DNA of 10,650 nucleotides from Planctomycetota bacterium (GCA_022567855.1 JADFGE010000061.1:1-10650), one strand, 5' to 3'; shown: positions 1 through 7,223, counted from the first letter of the stretch. Numbers and translations are program-made. The notes: generated by a model from the sequence alone, not told the origin.

Positions 1-1355
1 TCATCCAACGCCCAGATCATGCCCCCGGTCGTGCCCACTACACCCAACACGAGTACGCCCGCCATCACACCACCCGCAATCACCGCTTGGCGATGCCGCC
101 GAACGAACTTGCGGACCTGGTATACGGCGCTGGGCGGCGAGGCGAGCACCGGCTCGTCGCTCAGGTGCCGCCGGAGGTCCGCAGCCAAGCCGTTGGCGGT
201 TTCGTAGCGGCGAGTGCGCTCCTTCTCCAGTGACTTCATGATGATCCAATCCAGGTCGCCGCGCAGTTGACGCGACAGATGCGCCGGATCAGTCTTGCGG
301 TGCTTGGCGATGTAGTGGATTGAAGATTGTTGGGAATCAGAAGAGCCCTCACCCCAAGCCCCTCTCCCGGGAGGAGAGGGGAGTTCGCGGCTCAGTTCGC
401 TCAAACGAGTGCTTGGTTTTGACGGTTCTTCTTCGCGAATGATTCGCTGAATCTCACCAAGCGCGGCGCTGCGCAGGCGCTTGGGATCAAAGGGCGTGGT
501 ACCGGTCAAAAGTTCGTACAGCAACACGCCCAATGAATAGATATCCGAGCGCGTGTCGATATCCAGCCCGCTCATCTCCGCCTGCTCCGGGGACATGTAC
601 TGGGGGGTGCCGATGAGCTGGCGGTACTCGGTGAACAACGTCTTATCCGTCAACTCACGGTTCATGGCCTTGGCGATCCCAAAATCAATCACCTTGGGAA
701 CCGGCTTGCCATCGTGCAGCGTCACCATCACGTTGGACGGCTTGATGTCGCGGTGGATGATCCCCTTCTGGTGGGCGTGCTGCACGGCAGCGCAGACAAG
801 CTTGAACAGATCGAGCCGCGCGTGGACCGTCAGGTTGTTCTGGTCGCAGTACTCCGTGATCGGAATGCCCTTGACCAGCTCCATGACAAAGTACGGCCGG
901 CCGGTCTCGGTCGCCCCGGCGTCGAGCACCGTGGCGATGTTGGGATGATTCATCATGGCCAGGGCTTGCCGCTCCGCCTCGAAGCGGGCGATGACCTGTT
1001 TCGTATCCATGCCGAGCTTGATGATTTTCAGGGCGACCCGGCGTTTGACGGGTTTTTGTTGCTCGGCCATGTAGACCGCCCCGAACCCGCCCTCGCCGAT
1101 GAGTTGGAGGAGTTTGTACTTGTCGATGACAGTGCCGGGGCCTTCTGAAAGGGCGGTGCCCACCGTGGCGTCCACCGCCGGCCCGGTGACGAGCGGCTTG
1201 GCCAGAAACGCGTCAGCTTTCTCGTGTGCCTCGATGAGCGCCTCGACCTCGGCGCGGAGTGAGGCGTTGTTGCCGCAGGCCCCGTCGAGGAACGCAGACC
1301 GCTCGGAGTCGGGGCGATCGAGCACATCGGATAGGATTTGGGGAAGGTCGGGCAT
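1..1355 (-). CDS. PknB-type Ser/Thr protein kinase with C-terminal TM segment (partial, 3' end outside window)
   Basis: The reading frame is open from the ATG at 1355 to the left edge (451 residues visible), so the protein continues beyond the window. Residues 1-75 form the acidic helical module often found N-terminal to these kinases (signature SERSAFLDGACGNNASLRAE). The kinase domain follows: Gly-rich loop GEGGFG at 87-92, ATP-binding Lys110 in VALKII, catalytic loop HRDIKPSN with Asp203, DFG at 224-226, and SPEQA with Glu257 in place of APE. A basic stretch (VRKFVRRHRQ) precedes a hydrophobic segment at about 430-447, so the kinase is probably cytoplasmic, with a sensor or repeat domain beyond the membrane. 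All key catalytic residues are present, so it should be active. The start at 1355 is preferred over an in-frame ATG at 1370 because GGAG lies 9 nt upstream of it. The gene lies 62 nt downstream of the ECF sigma gene, probably in one operon. Odd: residues about 325-338 are encoded by a palindromic repeat. Confidence 0.93.
   Translation of the reverse strand, partial: MPDLPQILSDVLDRPDSERSAFLDGACGNNASLRAEVEALIEAHEKADAFLAKPLVTGPAVDATVGTALSEGPGTVIDKYKLLQLIGEGGFGAVYMAEQQKPVKRRVALKIIKLGMDTKQVIARFEAERQALAMMNHPNIATVLDAGATETGRPYFVMELVKGIPITEYCDQNNLTVHARLDLFKLVCAAVQHAHQKGIIHRDIKPSNVMVTLHDGKPVPKVIDFGIAKAMNRELTDKTLFTEYRQLIGTPQYMSPEQAEMSGLDIDTRSDIYSLGVLLYELLTGTTPFDPKRLRSAALGEIQRIIREEEPSKPSTRLSELSRELPSPPGRGAWGEGSSDSQQSSIHYIAKHRKTDPAHLSRQLRGDLDWIIMKSLEKERTRRYETANGLAADLRRHLSDEPVLASPPSAVYQVRKFVRRHRQAVIAGGVMAGVLVLGVVGTTGGMIWALD
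346..383. repeat. REP-like palindromic repeat inside the kinase gene
   Basis: Plus-strand bases 346-358 read CCCTCACCCCAAG. They are followed by a perfect 9-bp inverted repeat, CCCCTCTCC (359-367) and GGAGAGGGG (373-381), with a 5-base loop. This composition resembles short dispersed palindromes found in many bacterial genomes, recalled from general knowledge and not searched here. It is read in frame in the kinase as LPSPPGRGAWGEGSS, a low-complexity linker. Kinases of this group usually have a short loop here, between the STRLS and RGDLDWI motifs. An insertion with frame retained is the simplest reading. Confidence 0.7.
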
Positions 1356-1417
1356 AGCTAGGTTCTCCATAGGTCAGTGCGATAGCCGCCCGCCGATCCC
1401 CTCAAGAAACTTCAGGA

Positions 1418-1981
1418 TCACTTCGAAAGCCATTGGTACAGTCTGGCACGGCTGTAGGTCCAGTACCGCTCGGCTGTTGCGTGCGAGATGCCAAGGGCCT
1501 GGGCCGCCTGAGGGATCGTGAGGCCGACGAAGTAGCGGAGTTTGACGAGCTGCGCCTTGACCGGATCTTCCCGTTCAAGGCGCTCGAGTACTTCACTGAG
1601 GGAGACAATATCAGTGTTGTCGTCGCGCACAGCGATAATGGAGTCGTGCAGATCCTCACGCTCTCGTCCGCCGCCATGAACCGCAGCCGCTTTTCGCCTG
1701 GCCTGGTCAACAAGAATACGACGCATGGCTTCGGCCGCGGCGCCGAAGAAGTGAGCACGATCGTTGAATTTGCCATCGCTGCTCCCGAGTAGGCGCAAAT
1801 ACGCTTCATGCACGAGCGCAGTGGCCTCGAGCGTCTGCCCAGGTTGTTCGCGGCGAAGGCGCGCCGCGGCGAGCGCACGCAACTCGTCGTACACAGCTTC
1901 GAGCAGACGATCAGCTGCGCGTGCATCGCCCGCTTCCATATCCTGAATCATCCGAGTCACGGCGCGGCTACGGTCGACCAT
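1418..1981 (-). CDS. ECF-subfamily RNA polymerase sigma factor
   Basis: This 187-residue protein has the two-domain layout of extracytoplasmic-function sigma factors. Region 2 spans about 25-98 and includes ATALVHEAYLRLL and the FFGAAAEAMRRILVDQARR core-binding/-10 helix. Region 4 spans about 128-185, with the helix-turn-helix GLTIPQAAQALGISHATAER. The sequence fits the Sigma70_ECF family (Pfam PF07638 / TIGR02999 type) that is greatly expanded in Planctomycetes and often encoded next to PknB-type kinases. The start at 1981 gives the usual N-terminal length. The AAGGG just before it sits too close to be a good ribosome binding site, so the ATG of residue 11 (position 1951) is an alternative. 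No anti-sigma factor is visible, so the adjacent kinase is the likeliest regulator (inference from linkage). Long overlapping frames on both strands here are shadows. Confidence 0.92.
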   Translation of the reverse strand: MVDRSRAVTRMIQDMEAGDARAADRLLEAVYDELRALAAARLRREQPGQTLEATALVHEAYLRLLGSSDGKFNDRAHFFGAAAEAMRRILVDQARRKAAAVHGGGREREDLHDSIIAVRDDNTDIVSLSEVLERLEREDPVKAQLVKLRYFVGLTIPQAAQALGISHATAERYWTYSRARLYQWLSK

Positions 1982-2216
1982 CCCTTCATGATACCGCGGC
2001 CCCTGGTCAATCCAGCGCCTCTTCGTAGGTTTGGAGGTTGGTCTTCAGCTCTTAGCGCGCTCGGTCACGCAGCGTTAACGGCATTTGTCCGGTCAGATCA
2101 ACCATGTGGCGAGATGATAGGCAACTGCCACGGTGATTCAGCTCATCCGCTCGCGCCACCTGTACTAGAATCCCCATGCCGGCGTAGCATGTCATTCGAC
2201 GCACCAAGGCTCAAGC
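1982..2216. other. Divergent intergenic spacer between the ECF sigma gene and rsmD
   Basis: These 235 bases separate the leftward sigma-kinase operon from the rightward rsmD-cca pair, so promoters for both should lie here. I found no convincing -35/-10 pair. TAGAAT at 2166-2171 resembles a -10 box but has no good -35 partner. No Shine-Dalgarno-preceded small gene and no strong hairpin were seen. A plus-strand frame crossing the spacer continues antisense through the sigma gene and is not credible. Confidence 0.5.
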
Positions 2217-2834
2217 ATGCCCAAGATCATCGCCGGCGAATTTCGATCACGCTCGCTCCGGACCATTCCAGGCTCCGAGTTGACGAGACCCATGCTCAGC
2301 CGGGTCAAAGAATCAGTGTTCGGAATGTTGCACGAATGGTTCGACGGCGCTCGCGTGCTGGATCTGTTTGCGGGCATAGGGACGGTGGGGCTGGAGGCGG
2401 TCAGCCGGGGGGCATCGGCGGTGCTGATGGTCGAGCGGGACGCGACAGTCTTTCGGGTGCTTCAGCGAAACATTGAGACGCTGCAGTGCGGCGATCGAGC
2501 CCAGGCGATGCTCGCGGACGCCCTGGCCCAGACCTGCTTGATGCGTGCGCCGCAGCCAGTTGACTTGGTGTTCGTCGATCCGCCCTACGCGCTGATGCAC
2601 GAAGAAGCGTCTCGCCAGCGGATTTTGGATCAGATCACACGGTGCCGACCAATCATGGGCGACAAAGGGTTCATCGTGCTTCGCAGTCCGCTTGGACCGA
2701 GTGAGATCGACTTGTCGATCGAAGCGTTCACGGGTCCGGAACCGCATCAATACCGCAAAGACATGTGGACGCTCTTCTACGAACCGGCTGACAGATTGGC
2801 GTGCTCGGCCCAAGACGATCCAGCTCCCCCGTAA
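2217..2834 (+). CDS. rsmD: 16S rRNA (guanine(966)-N2)-methyltransferase RsmD
   Basis: RsmD transfers a methyl group from S-adenosylmethionine to N2 of G966 in 16S rRNA during small-subunit assembly. The 205-residue protein has the family pattern. It starts MPKIIAGEFRSRSL, with the RNA-contact segment TRPMLSRVKESVFGML at 23-38 (usual form RPTxxRVRESLFN). The SAM-binding motif DLFAGIGTVGLEA is at 49-61, an acidic residue at the end of the next strand is Glu73, and the catalytic DPPY is at 121-124. The start is supported by the conserved N-terminus, and AAGG lies 7 nt upstream of the ATG. The cca gene begins 39 nt downstream on the same strand, so the two RNA-processing genes are probably co-transcribed. 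The C-terminal 15 residues are poorly conserved. Identification is secure at family level; the exact target base is inferred from the family. Confidence 0.93.
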   Translation: MPKIIAGEFRSRSLRTIPGSELTRPMLSRVKESVFGMLHEWFDGARVLDLFAGIGTVGLEAVSRGASAVLMVERDATVFRVLQRNIETLQCGDRAQAMLADALAQTCLMRAPQPVDLVFVDPPYALMHEEASRQRILDQITRCRPIMGDKGFIVLRSPLGPSEIDLSIEAFTGPEPHQYRKDMWTLFYEPADRLACSAQDDPAPP

Positions 2835-2873
2835 CCCGCCCAATTTTCTTAGCACGGGAAGTTCCGCAACGGC

Positions 2874-4145
2874 ATGGCAGATTCCCAAGACAACTCGGCG
2901 CAACGGTCCGCTGACGATCCCAGGGCGGCAGCGGTGGAGATCGTGCGTACCTTGGCGGGCGCGGGTTTCGAAGCGTATTTCGCCGGCGGTTGTGTGCGCG
3001 ACAAGCTGATGGGCATCGAGCCGGACGACTACGATGTGGCGACCGAGGCCAAGCCGGAGCAGGTGCGCAGCCTGTTTCGCCGCACCCAACATGTCGGCGA
3101 ATCGTTCGGCGTGGTGCTCGTCTCGCTGAAAGGGCGCCGGATCGAGGTGGCGACGTTCCGCACCGACGGCGTGTATTCCGACGGGCGCCATCCGGACGGT
3201 GTCACGTTCTCCGATGCCCAGCACGATGCGCGACGTCGGGACTTCACGATCAACGGCCTGTTTGAGAATCCCCTTACCGACGAGGTGATTGACTACGTTG
3301 ACGGTCAAGCGGACCTCGAAGCGAAGGTGATCCGAGCGATCGGCGACCCGCGGGCTCGATTGCACGAGGACCGGTTGAGAATGTTGCGGGCCGTGCGGTT
3401 CGCGGCCCGGTTCGCCTTCACGATCGACGAGCAGACCGCTGAGGCCATCCGCGCCGCGGCCGGCGACCTGCGCGGGGTCAGCCGCGAACGGATCGCCCAG
3501 GAGGTCATGCGGATGTTGGCTGATCCCAACCGCGGACCGGCCGCACAGCAGTTGCAAGACCTCGGTCTGGATGCGGCGATCCTTGGCGAGCAGAACTTGA
3601 CCGTCGCGCCGACCCGCCTGGGACGACTGCCCGACTCGACGCCGTACGCGACGGCACTGGCCGCGTGGCTGCTGGATCGGCACGAAGGCCGGGACAGCGG
3701 ACTTGGTGACCGCGCCCGGCGCTGGGCGGGCCAGCTCATGCTCTCCAACGCTCAGAAGCAGGCCATGACGGCCGTTCTGGACATCCATGACGTGTTGCGG
3801 GGCGCGTGGCCGGAGTTGGGGGTGGCTCGGCAAAAGCGCCTCGCCTCGACGCCAGCGTTCGAGGAGGCATTGGCGATCCTGCAGACGAGCGATCCGCAGA
3901 GCTGTGTTGAAATCCGCCGCCGGGTGCTCACCCTCGCCGAGACCCAGCTCCAGCCCGCACCGCTGATCGACGGTAATGACCTTTTGACCAGAGGATTGAC
4001 GCCTGGGCCGGTATTCAAGCGCGTGCTGGACGCGGTCTACGACGCCCAATTGGAAGGCAGCGTCCGAGACAAGGAAGCAGCCCTGACGCTGGCCGAGGCG
4101 GTCGCCGGGACGCTGAAACCCTCGTCGGAGGGGCCTTCTCGTTAG
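2874..4145 (+). CDS. cca: CCA tRNA nucleotidyltransferase / poly(A) polymerase family protein
   Basis: This class II nucleotidyltransferase adds or repairs the 3' CCA end of tRNAs using CTP and ATP without a nucleic-acid template. The 423-residue protein shows the head-domain motifs in order: AGGCVRD (37-43), the metal-binding pair in DDYDVAT (Asp52 and Asp54), RRDFTINGL (121-129) and EDRLRMLRAVRFAARF (165-180), which contains the base-recognition EDxxR. The helical body and tail fill the rest, ending with the LTRGLTPGPVFKRVLDAVYDAQLEG segment typical of the family. No HD phosphohydrolase motif is evident. The start at 2874 leaves about 17 non-conserved residues before the first helix; GGGAA about 12 nt upstream is a weak ribosome binding site. 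It follows rsmD by 39 nt. Whether it adds full CCA, only A, or only CC cannot be decided by eye, because some lineages split these activities between paralogues. Confidence 0.9.
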   Translation: MADSQDNSAQRSADDPRAAAVEIVRTLAGAGFEAYFAGGCVRDKLMGIEPDDYDVATEAKPEQVRSLFRRTQHVGESFGVVLVSLKGRRIEVATFRTDGVYSDGRHPDGVTFSDAQHDARRRDFTINGLFENPLTDEVIDYVDGQADLEAKVIRAIGDPRARLHEDRLRMLRAVRFAARFAFTIDEQTAEAIRAAAGDLRGVSRERIAQEVMRMLADPNRGPAAQQLQDLGLDAAILGEQNLTVAPTRLGRLPDSTPYATALAAWLLDRHEGRDSGLGDRARRWAGQLMLSNAQKQAMTAVLDIHDVLRGAWPELGVARQKRLASTPAFEEALAILQTSDPQSCVEIRRRVLTLAETQLQPAPLIDGNDLLTRGLTPGPVFKRVLDAVYDAQLEGSVRDKEAALTLAEAVAGTLKPSSEGPSR

Positions 4146-4211
4146 TCGGTCGCGCCGAGTCCGGGATCGGGGGATCGGATATCGGTCCGCTGGCGAAAAA
4201 GTCTTCGGAAT

Positions 4212-4239
4212 GGAACTTTGCGGGGCCCCTAGCGTCGGA
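4212..4239 (+). promoter_or_regulatory. Candidate ECF (sigma-E-like) promoter for the ClpP-like gene pair
   Basis: GGAACTT at 4212-4218 and GTCGGA at 4234-4239 are separated by exactly 15 bases. This is the architecture of the E. coli sigma-E class (GGAACTT, about 15-16 bases, GTC plus AT-richer bases). It lies about 120 bases upstream of the ATG at 4360 and beyond the cca stop codon. Transcription would start near 4246, giving a leader of roughly 115 nt. The -35 match is perfect; the -10 match is GTC plus A only. Short motifs occur by chance, and planctomycete ECF factors have varied specificities, so this stays a candidate. Confidence 0.4.
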
Positions 4240-4263
4240 TAGACTACTGCTAGGTACGTTTTG

Positions 4264-4282
4264 CCCGGCCGGCGCGGCCGGG
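4264..4282 (+). other. GC-only hairpin in the leader of the first ClpP-like gene
   Basis: CCCGGCCG (4264-4271), loop GCG, then CGGCCGGG (4275-4282) form a perfect 8-bp all-GC stem. It lies between the candidate promoter and the ribosome binding site at about 4345-4351. No T run follows, so it is not an intrinsic terminator. It could be a leader structure or a degenerate member of a GC-rich interspersed palindrome; a GGCCGG-rich palindrome also occurs at 9259-9285. Confidence 0.4.
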
Positions 4283-4359
4283 TGGGCCTCGACTGCGGCC
4301 GTTGTGCTGAGGCGCAGCCGGGTCGCTGCTTGCTTGATCTGACAGGTGAGGAAACACCC

Positions 4360-5793
4360 ATGAAATCCCGCTTCACAGCCTGGATGAACGTCACGTTGAT
4401 CGCCGTTTTCGTTGCCCTGATGATCCCTTCAATGGGGCTGGCCCAAGCCGACGACGATCCCCGCACGGAGGACATCGTGTACATGGCCGACGGCCGAGTG
4501 CTCCACGGCCATATCCTGAGCGAGACGTCGGCTCAGGTGATCTTCCAGTACATCGATCGGAAGCTCAACTTGCAGACCAAGCTCACGCTGGCTCGTGAGA
4601 ACATCGACCGCATCGACCGGGACGTGCCGATCGAAGATCCGATCGAAACGAAGGTGAAGCGGCCCAGCCCCAGTAAGTCGGCGACGACCCAAACGGGGGA
4701 GTGGAGCGGGTACGGGCACTTCCGGGCCGACAGCGACGCCGAGAACGTCCCGAGCTTCTATTTCGTTCCGATGAAAGGCCAGATGGGAACGGACATTACG
4801 GCCTCGATCTACAAGGAACTGGTCGATGATATTCGCGAGGTCAATCCAGACGTCATCATCATTGTGATGAATAGTGCCGACTACGCGGACACGTTCGCCA
4901 CGGCGATCGGCGAAGCGGAGCCGGGTGACATCAGTCGCCCGGAGTTCGATGACTACAAGGACATTGTCAATATTTTCCACGATGATCTGGAGGAGTATCG
5001 GCAAGTCATTTGGGTGCAAGACGCAGTCGGCATCGCGTCGACGGTTGCTCTCGCGTGGGAAGAGCTTTATATGACGCCCGACGCGCGCCTCGGCGGAATG
5101 AGAATGGTCATTGAGTTGACGGGCGCTGATAAGTGGTCCGACGACGATATACGCGCGAAGATGATGGCGGCGTGGATGGGATCAGCCAAGTCGTTACTCG
5201 AGTACGGGGGGTATGCGTACGAACTGGCCGATGCAATGATGTACGCCCCGAATATGCTTAGCGCATCTTTCAAAGGGCGTGAAGTCGTGTGGACATTGGA
5301 CGAAGCCGGGGAGTTCGTCATCGACAACGACGACGAGAAAACAGCGAATTTCAGGGCCAAGGCTGCGGAGGATTTGCTGATCAGCGACGGCACTGCCGAA
5401 ACGCTCGACGATCTCGCGTTGCTGCTGGGATTCCGTGAATATCGCGTGGTCGACGAGTACGCTAAAAAGGTCGTCGATGGATACCGGAAGGCTTGGCGCG
5501 GTGCGTACAGTAACGCAGTTGCCTCGTGGAAAGATTACGAACAGTACATCGGATGGGCCAACGGCGAGGACGCGCTGCAGTATCTGGGCAAGGCCAAGCG
5601 AATGATTGAGCGAATCATCAGGGCGATGGATCGCTACCCTCCAGTTGAATTGAAATGGAAACAGGAGATGGGATCTGACAAGTTCCAGCTCGAGATGTTG
5701 GTTGAGCAACTAAAACAACGGATTCGCGCCTTGCGGCAACAGCGCGGCACTCGTGGGGGCGGTGGAGGCGGCATGGGAACCGGTGGGGGGTGA
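4360..5793 (+). CDS. Exported ClpP/NfeD-like fold protein, probable pseudoprotease (paralogue A)
   Basis: 477 residues. The start at 4360 is chosen because AGGTGAGG precedes it and it opens directly on a signal peptide (MKSRFTAWM, hydrophobic 10-25, likely cleavage after GLAQA at about 30). An upstream in-frame TTG at 4261 would bury that peptide. Residues 39-88 look like a small beta-barrel with YMADGRVLHGHILSE and a closing ARENIDRIDRD. A Ser/Pro/Thr-rich linker follows at about 90-130. Residues 131-300 match the Clp/crotonase fold: strand FYFVPMKGQMG, hydrophobic strand PDVIIIVMN (163-171), then VIWVQDAVGIASTVALAWEELYMTP (216-240). Compared with its downstream paralogue, the GG oxyanion motif is replaced by NSADY plus an acidic insert of about 40 residues (174-212), and the nucleophile position is Gly224. 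The C-terminus is helical and charged (410-463) and ends in a Gly-rich tail. It is likely periplasmic or intermembrane. Function is unknown; structural partner or scaffold is inferred. Confidence 0.8.
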   Translation: MKSRFTAWMNVTLIAVFVALMIPSMGLAQADDDPRTEDIVYMADGRVLHGHILSETSAQVIFQYIDRKLNLQTKLTLARENIDRIDRDVPIEDPIETKVKRPSPSKSATTQTGEWSGYGHFRADSDAENVPSFYFVPMKGQMGTDITASIYKELVDDIREVNPDVIIIVMNSADYADTFATAIGEAEPGDISRPEFDDYKDIVNIFHDDLEEYRQVIWVQDAVGIASTVALAWEELYMTPDARLGGMRMVIELTGADKWSDDDIRAKMMAAWMGSAKSLLEYGGYAYELADAMMYAPNMLSASFKGREVVWTLDEAGEFVIDNDDEKTANFRAKAAEDLLISDGTAETLDDLALLLGFREYRVVDEYAKKVVDGYRKAWRGAYSNAVASWKDYEQYIGWANGEDALQYLGKAKRMIERIIRAMDRYPPVELKWKQEMGSDKFQLEMLVEQLKQRIRALRQQRGTRGGGGGGMGTGGG

Positions 5794-5867
5794 GTCGAGC
5801 TTGTGCCTTGGTTGGGTTTTTCCGAATTCGTCGGTGCTTTGATGAACCGATTAAGTGAGGCTGAGAT

Positions 5868-7142
5868 ATGAAGTATTCGTCCTTAAGGATTATTGCGTGT
5901 TGCTTTGCCCTGGCTATCGTCGCGACGGCGCTCGCGGCGCCGTCAATCGAGATCCGTCTCAAGAACGGCTCTGCCTGGCGGGGCGAGCTCAAAGACTTCG
6001 TGCAGGTGAAGTTCGTTGAACAGAATATCGAGATACAAATGACGGGCCGGCTCGTCGACGCGACCAAGTACTACATCAAGATCGATGGTGAGCTGGGAAC
6101 AAAAACGATCTTCAATGGCGACATCCGCTCGATGCGCACGCTTACAGATTCGGAGATGGCCGATGCGAAGAGTTCTTCCGAGCCGCGCAGCAACAAACGG
6201 GGCGCCAAGGAACCGGCCGCTACGGATGTGGAGAATCAATCTCGCGGCGTGCTCGTGCTCCCGATGTCTGGGATGGTCGGCGAGACGTTCCGCGCGCAGG
6301 AAATCAAGAAGATCGGAGTTCACGCAGATTCCGTCGGTCCCGGCCAAATCATTATTCTGCTGTTCGACTCCCACGGCGGTTACGCCGCCGCGATGGAGCC
6401 TATTCACAAGGCGATCCTTGACGTGAAGAAACGTCATCGGGTCATCGCCTGGATCAAGACCGCAATCTCAGCAGCTGCCGCTTCCTCGCTCGCTTGCGAC
6501 GAAATCTACTTCATGACTGAAGGTACGCTGGGCGCGATGACAACCTATGCCGGAACCAAAGCCCTCAAAGACGAGGAGTTGCAGGCATGGTTGGATCTCG
6601 CCGCCAAGTTCATGGAGAACGGCGGTCGCTACCCCTACATCGCGCACGCCATGGTCACCGCCCCGGCCTTGCTGTCTTACGACAAGGATCCCGAGACAGG
6701 CGAGGTCACTTGGCACAATGACCTGTCAGGTGAAACGGTGCTTTCCACGGACACAACGAACCTCGTGTTCACTTCAGGCACTGCCGTCGATTCCGGCTTT
6801 GCAGACGGAATTGCCGACACCGGCAAGGAACTGGCGGAGCTGCTCGATCTGGGCGAATGGCGAGAGATCGACACCTATGGTCGATCGATCGCCAAAGACT
6901 GGCAGGACACCGTCGAGAAGGCCAAGGAGGAAATCCCACGCTTGTTGGCGCGCCGGAATATGACCACCGGCACACCGGAGCAGCGCATCGGAGCGCTCAT
7001 TCGTATCTACGAGAAGCTGATCAAGTGGATTGATCGGGCTCCATCAATAGCCAAGCGGATGATACCGGTCTCGAAGGATTTCTTGGAGCGAGAGATCCGC
7101 GATCTTCGCAAGCAACTGGCCGACCTCAGGAAAAGGCGATAA
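5868..7142 (+). CDS. Exported ClpP/SppA/NfeD-like serine protease candidate (paralogue B)
   Basis: 424 residues, starting 74 nt after paralogue A, with GAGG 7 nt upstream of the ATG. A signal peptide is visible (MKYSSLRIIACCFALAIVATALAA). Residues 26-93 resemble the beta-barrel-like module of paralogue A (IEIRLKNGSAWRGEL to NGDIRSMRTL). A charged linker follows at 94-126. The Clp/crotonase-like domain spans about 127-320: VLVLPMSGMVGE, IIILLFDSHGGY (161-172) as the oxyanion-type loop, and TAISAAAASSLACDEIYF (198-215). Aligning DEIY with the equivalent DKIY of SppA proteins places Ser201 as the likely nucleophile. A catalytic Lys is expected around 231-236 (Lys231 or Lys234 are candidates), but hand alignment does not settle it. 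The C-terminal helices (345-424) end in a coiled-coil-like REIRDLRKQLADLRKRR. No NfeD OB-fold or membrane helices follow, so it is a soluble exported protein. Protease activity is inferred from family; the substrate is unknown. Confidence 0.82.
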   Translation: MKYSSLRIIACCFALAIVATALAAPSIEIRLKNGSAWRGELKDFVQVKFVEQNIEIQMTGRLVDATKYYIKIDGELGTKTIFNGDIRSMRTLTDSEMADAKSSSEPRSNKRGAKEPAATDVENQSRGVLVLPMSGMVGETFRAQEIKKIGVHADSVGPGQIIILLFDSHGGYAAAMEPIHKAILDVKKRHRVIAWIKTAISAAAASSLACDEIYFMTEGTLGAMTTYAGTKALKDEELQAWLDLAAKFMENGGRYPYIAHAMVTAPALLSYDKDPETGEVTWHNDLSGETVLSTDTTNLVFTSGTAVDSGFADGIADTGKELAELLDLGEWREIDTYGRSIAKDWQDTVEKAKEEIPRLLARRNMTTGTPEQRIGALIRIYEKLIKWIDRAPSIAKRMIPVSKDFLEREIRDLRKQLADLRKRR

Positions 7143-7173
7143 CCGGATTCGGGTCAGCAACGAACTTTGACGC

Positions 7174-7203
7174 CCGCTCGGCGAATCGCCGAGCGGCTTC
7201 TTT
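7174..7203 (+). terminator. Intrinsic terminator after the ClpP-like gene pair
   Basis: A perfect 10-bp stem, CCGCTCGGCG (7174-7183) and CGCCGAGCGG (7187-7196), with an AAT loop is followed by CTTCTTT. It lies 31 nt beyond the stop codon of paralogue B. The T-rich tail is only on the plus-strand side, so it should mainly stop rightward transcripts. The convergent S9 peptidase gene ends at 7224, and the hairpin may also protect that gene's mRNA 3' end. Confidence 0.8.
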
Positions 7204-7223
7204 GTGCGCCGGACCACCCGAGC

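Noticed and set aside
1402..1926. A 174-codon minus-strand frame overlapping the ECF sigma gene.
   Set aside because: Same strand but a different frame from the sigma factor, which has intact region 2 and region 4 motifs. The alternative product is Ser/Arg-rich and unrecognisable.
1808..2476. A 222-codon plus-strand frame from within the sigma gene into rsmD.
   Set aside because: It overlaps the sigma gene antisense and rsmD out of frame, spans the spacer and has no domain signature.
4146..4211. Possible terminator for cca (repeated GGATCGG and a short CGAA/TTCG stem).
   Set aside because: Stems are only 4 bp and no T run follows; nothing here reaches the standard of the 7174 terminator.
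4261..4359. N-terminal extension of paralogue A from a TTG at 4261.
   Set aside because: The ATG at 4360 has a good ribosome binding site and begins a signal peptide. The extension contains a GC hairpin and would mask export.
2313..4484. A 723-codon open frame on the minus strand across rsmD, cca and the start of paralogue A.
   Set aside because: It is antisense to two genes with clear family motifs. Its translation is rich in Arg, His and Gln with no recognisable domain, as expected from a GC-rich mirror frame.
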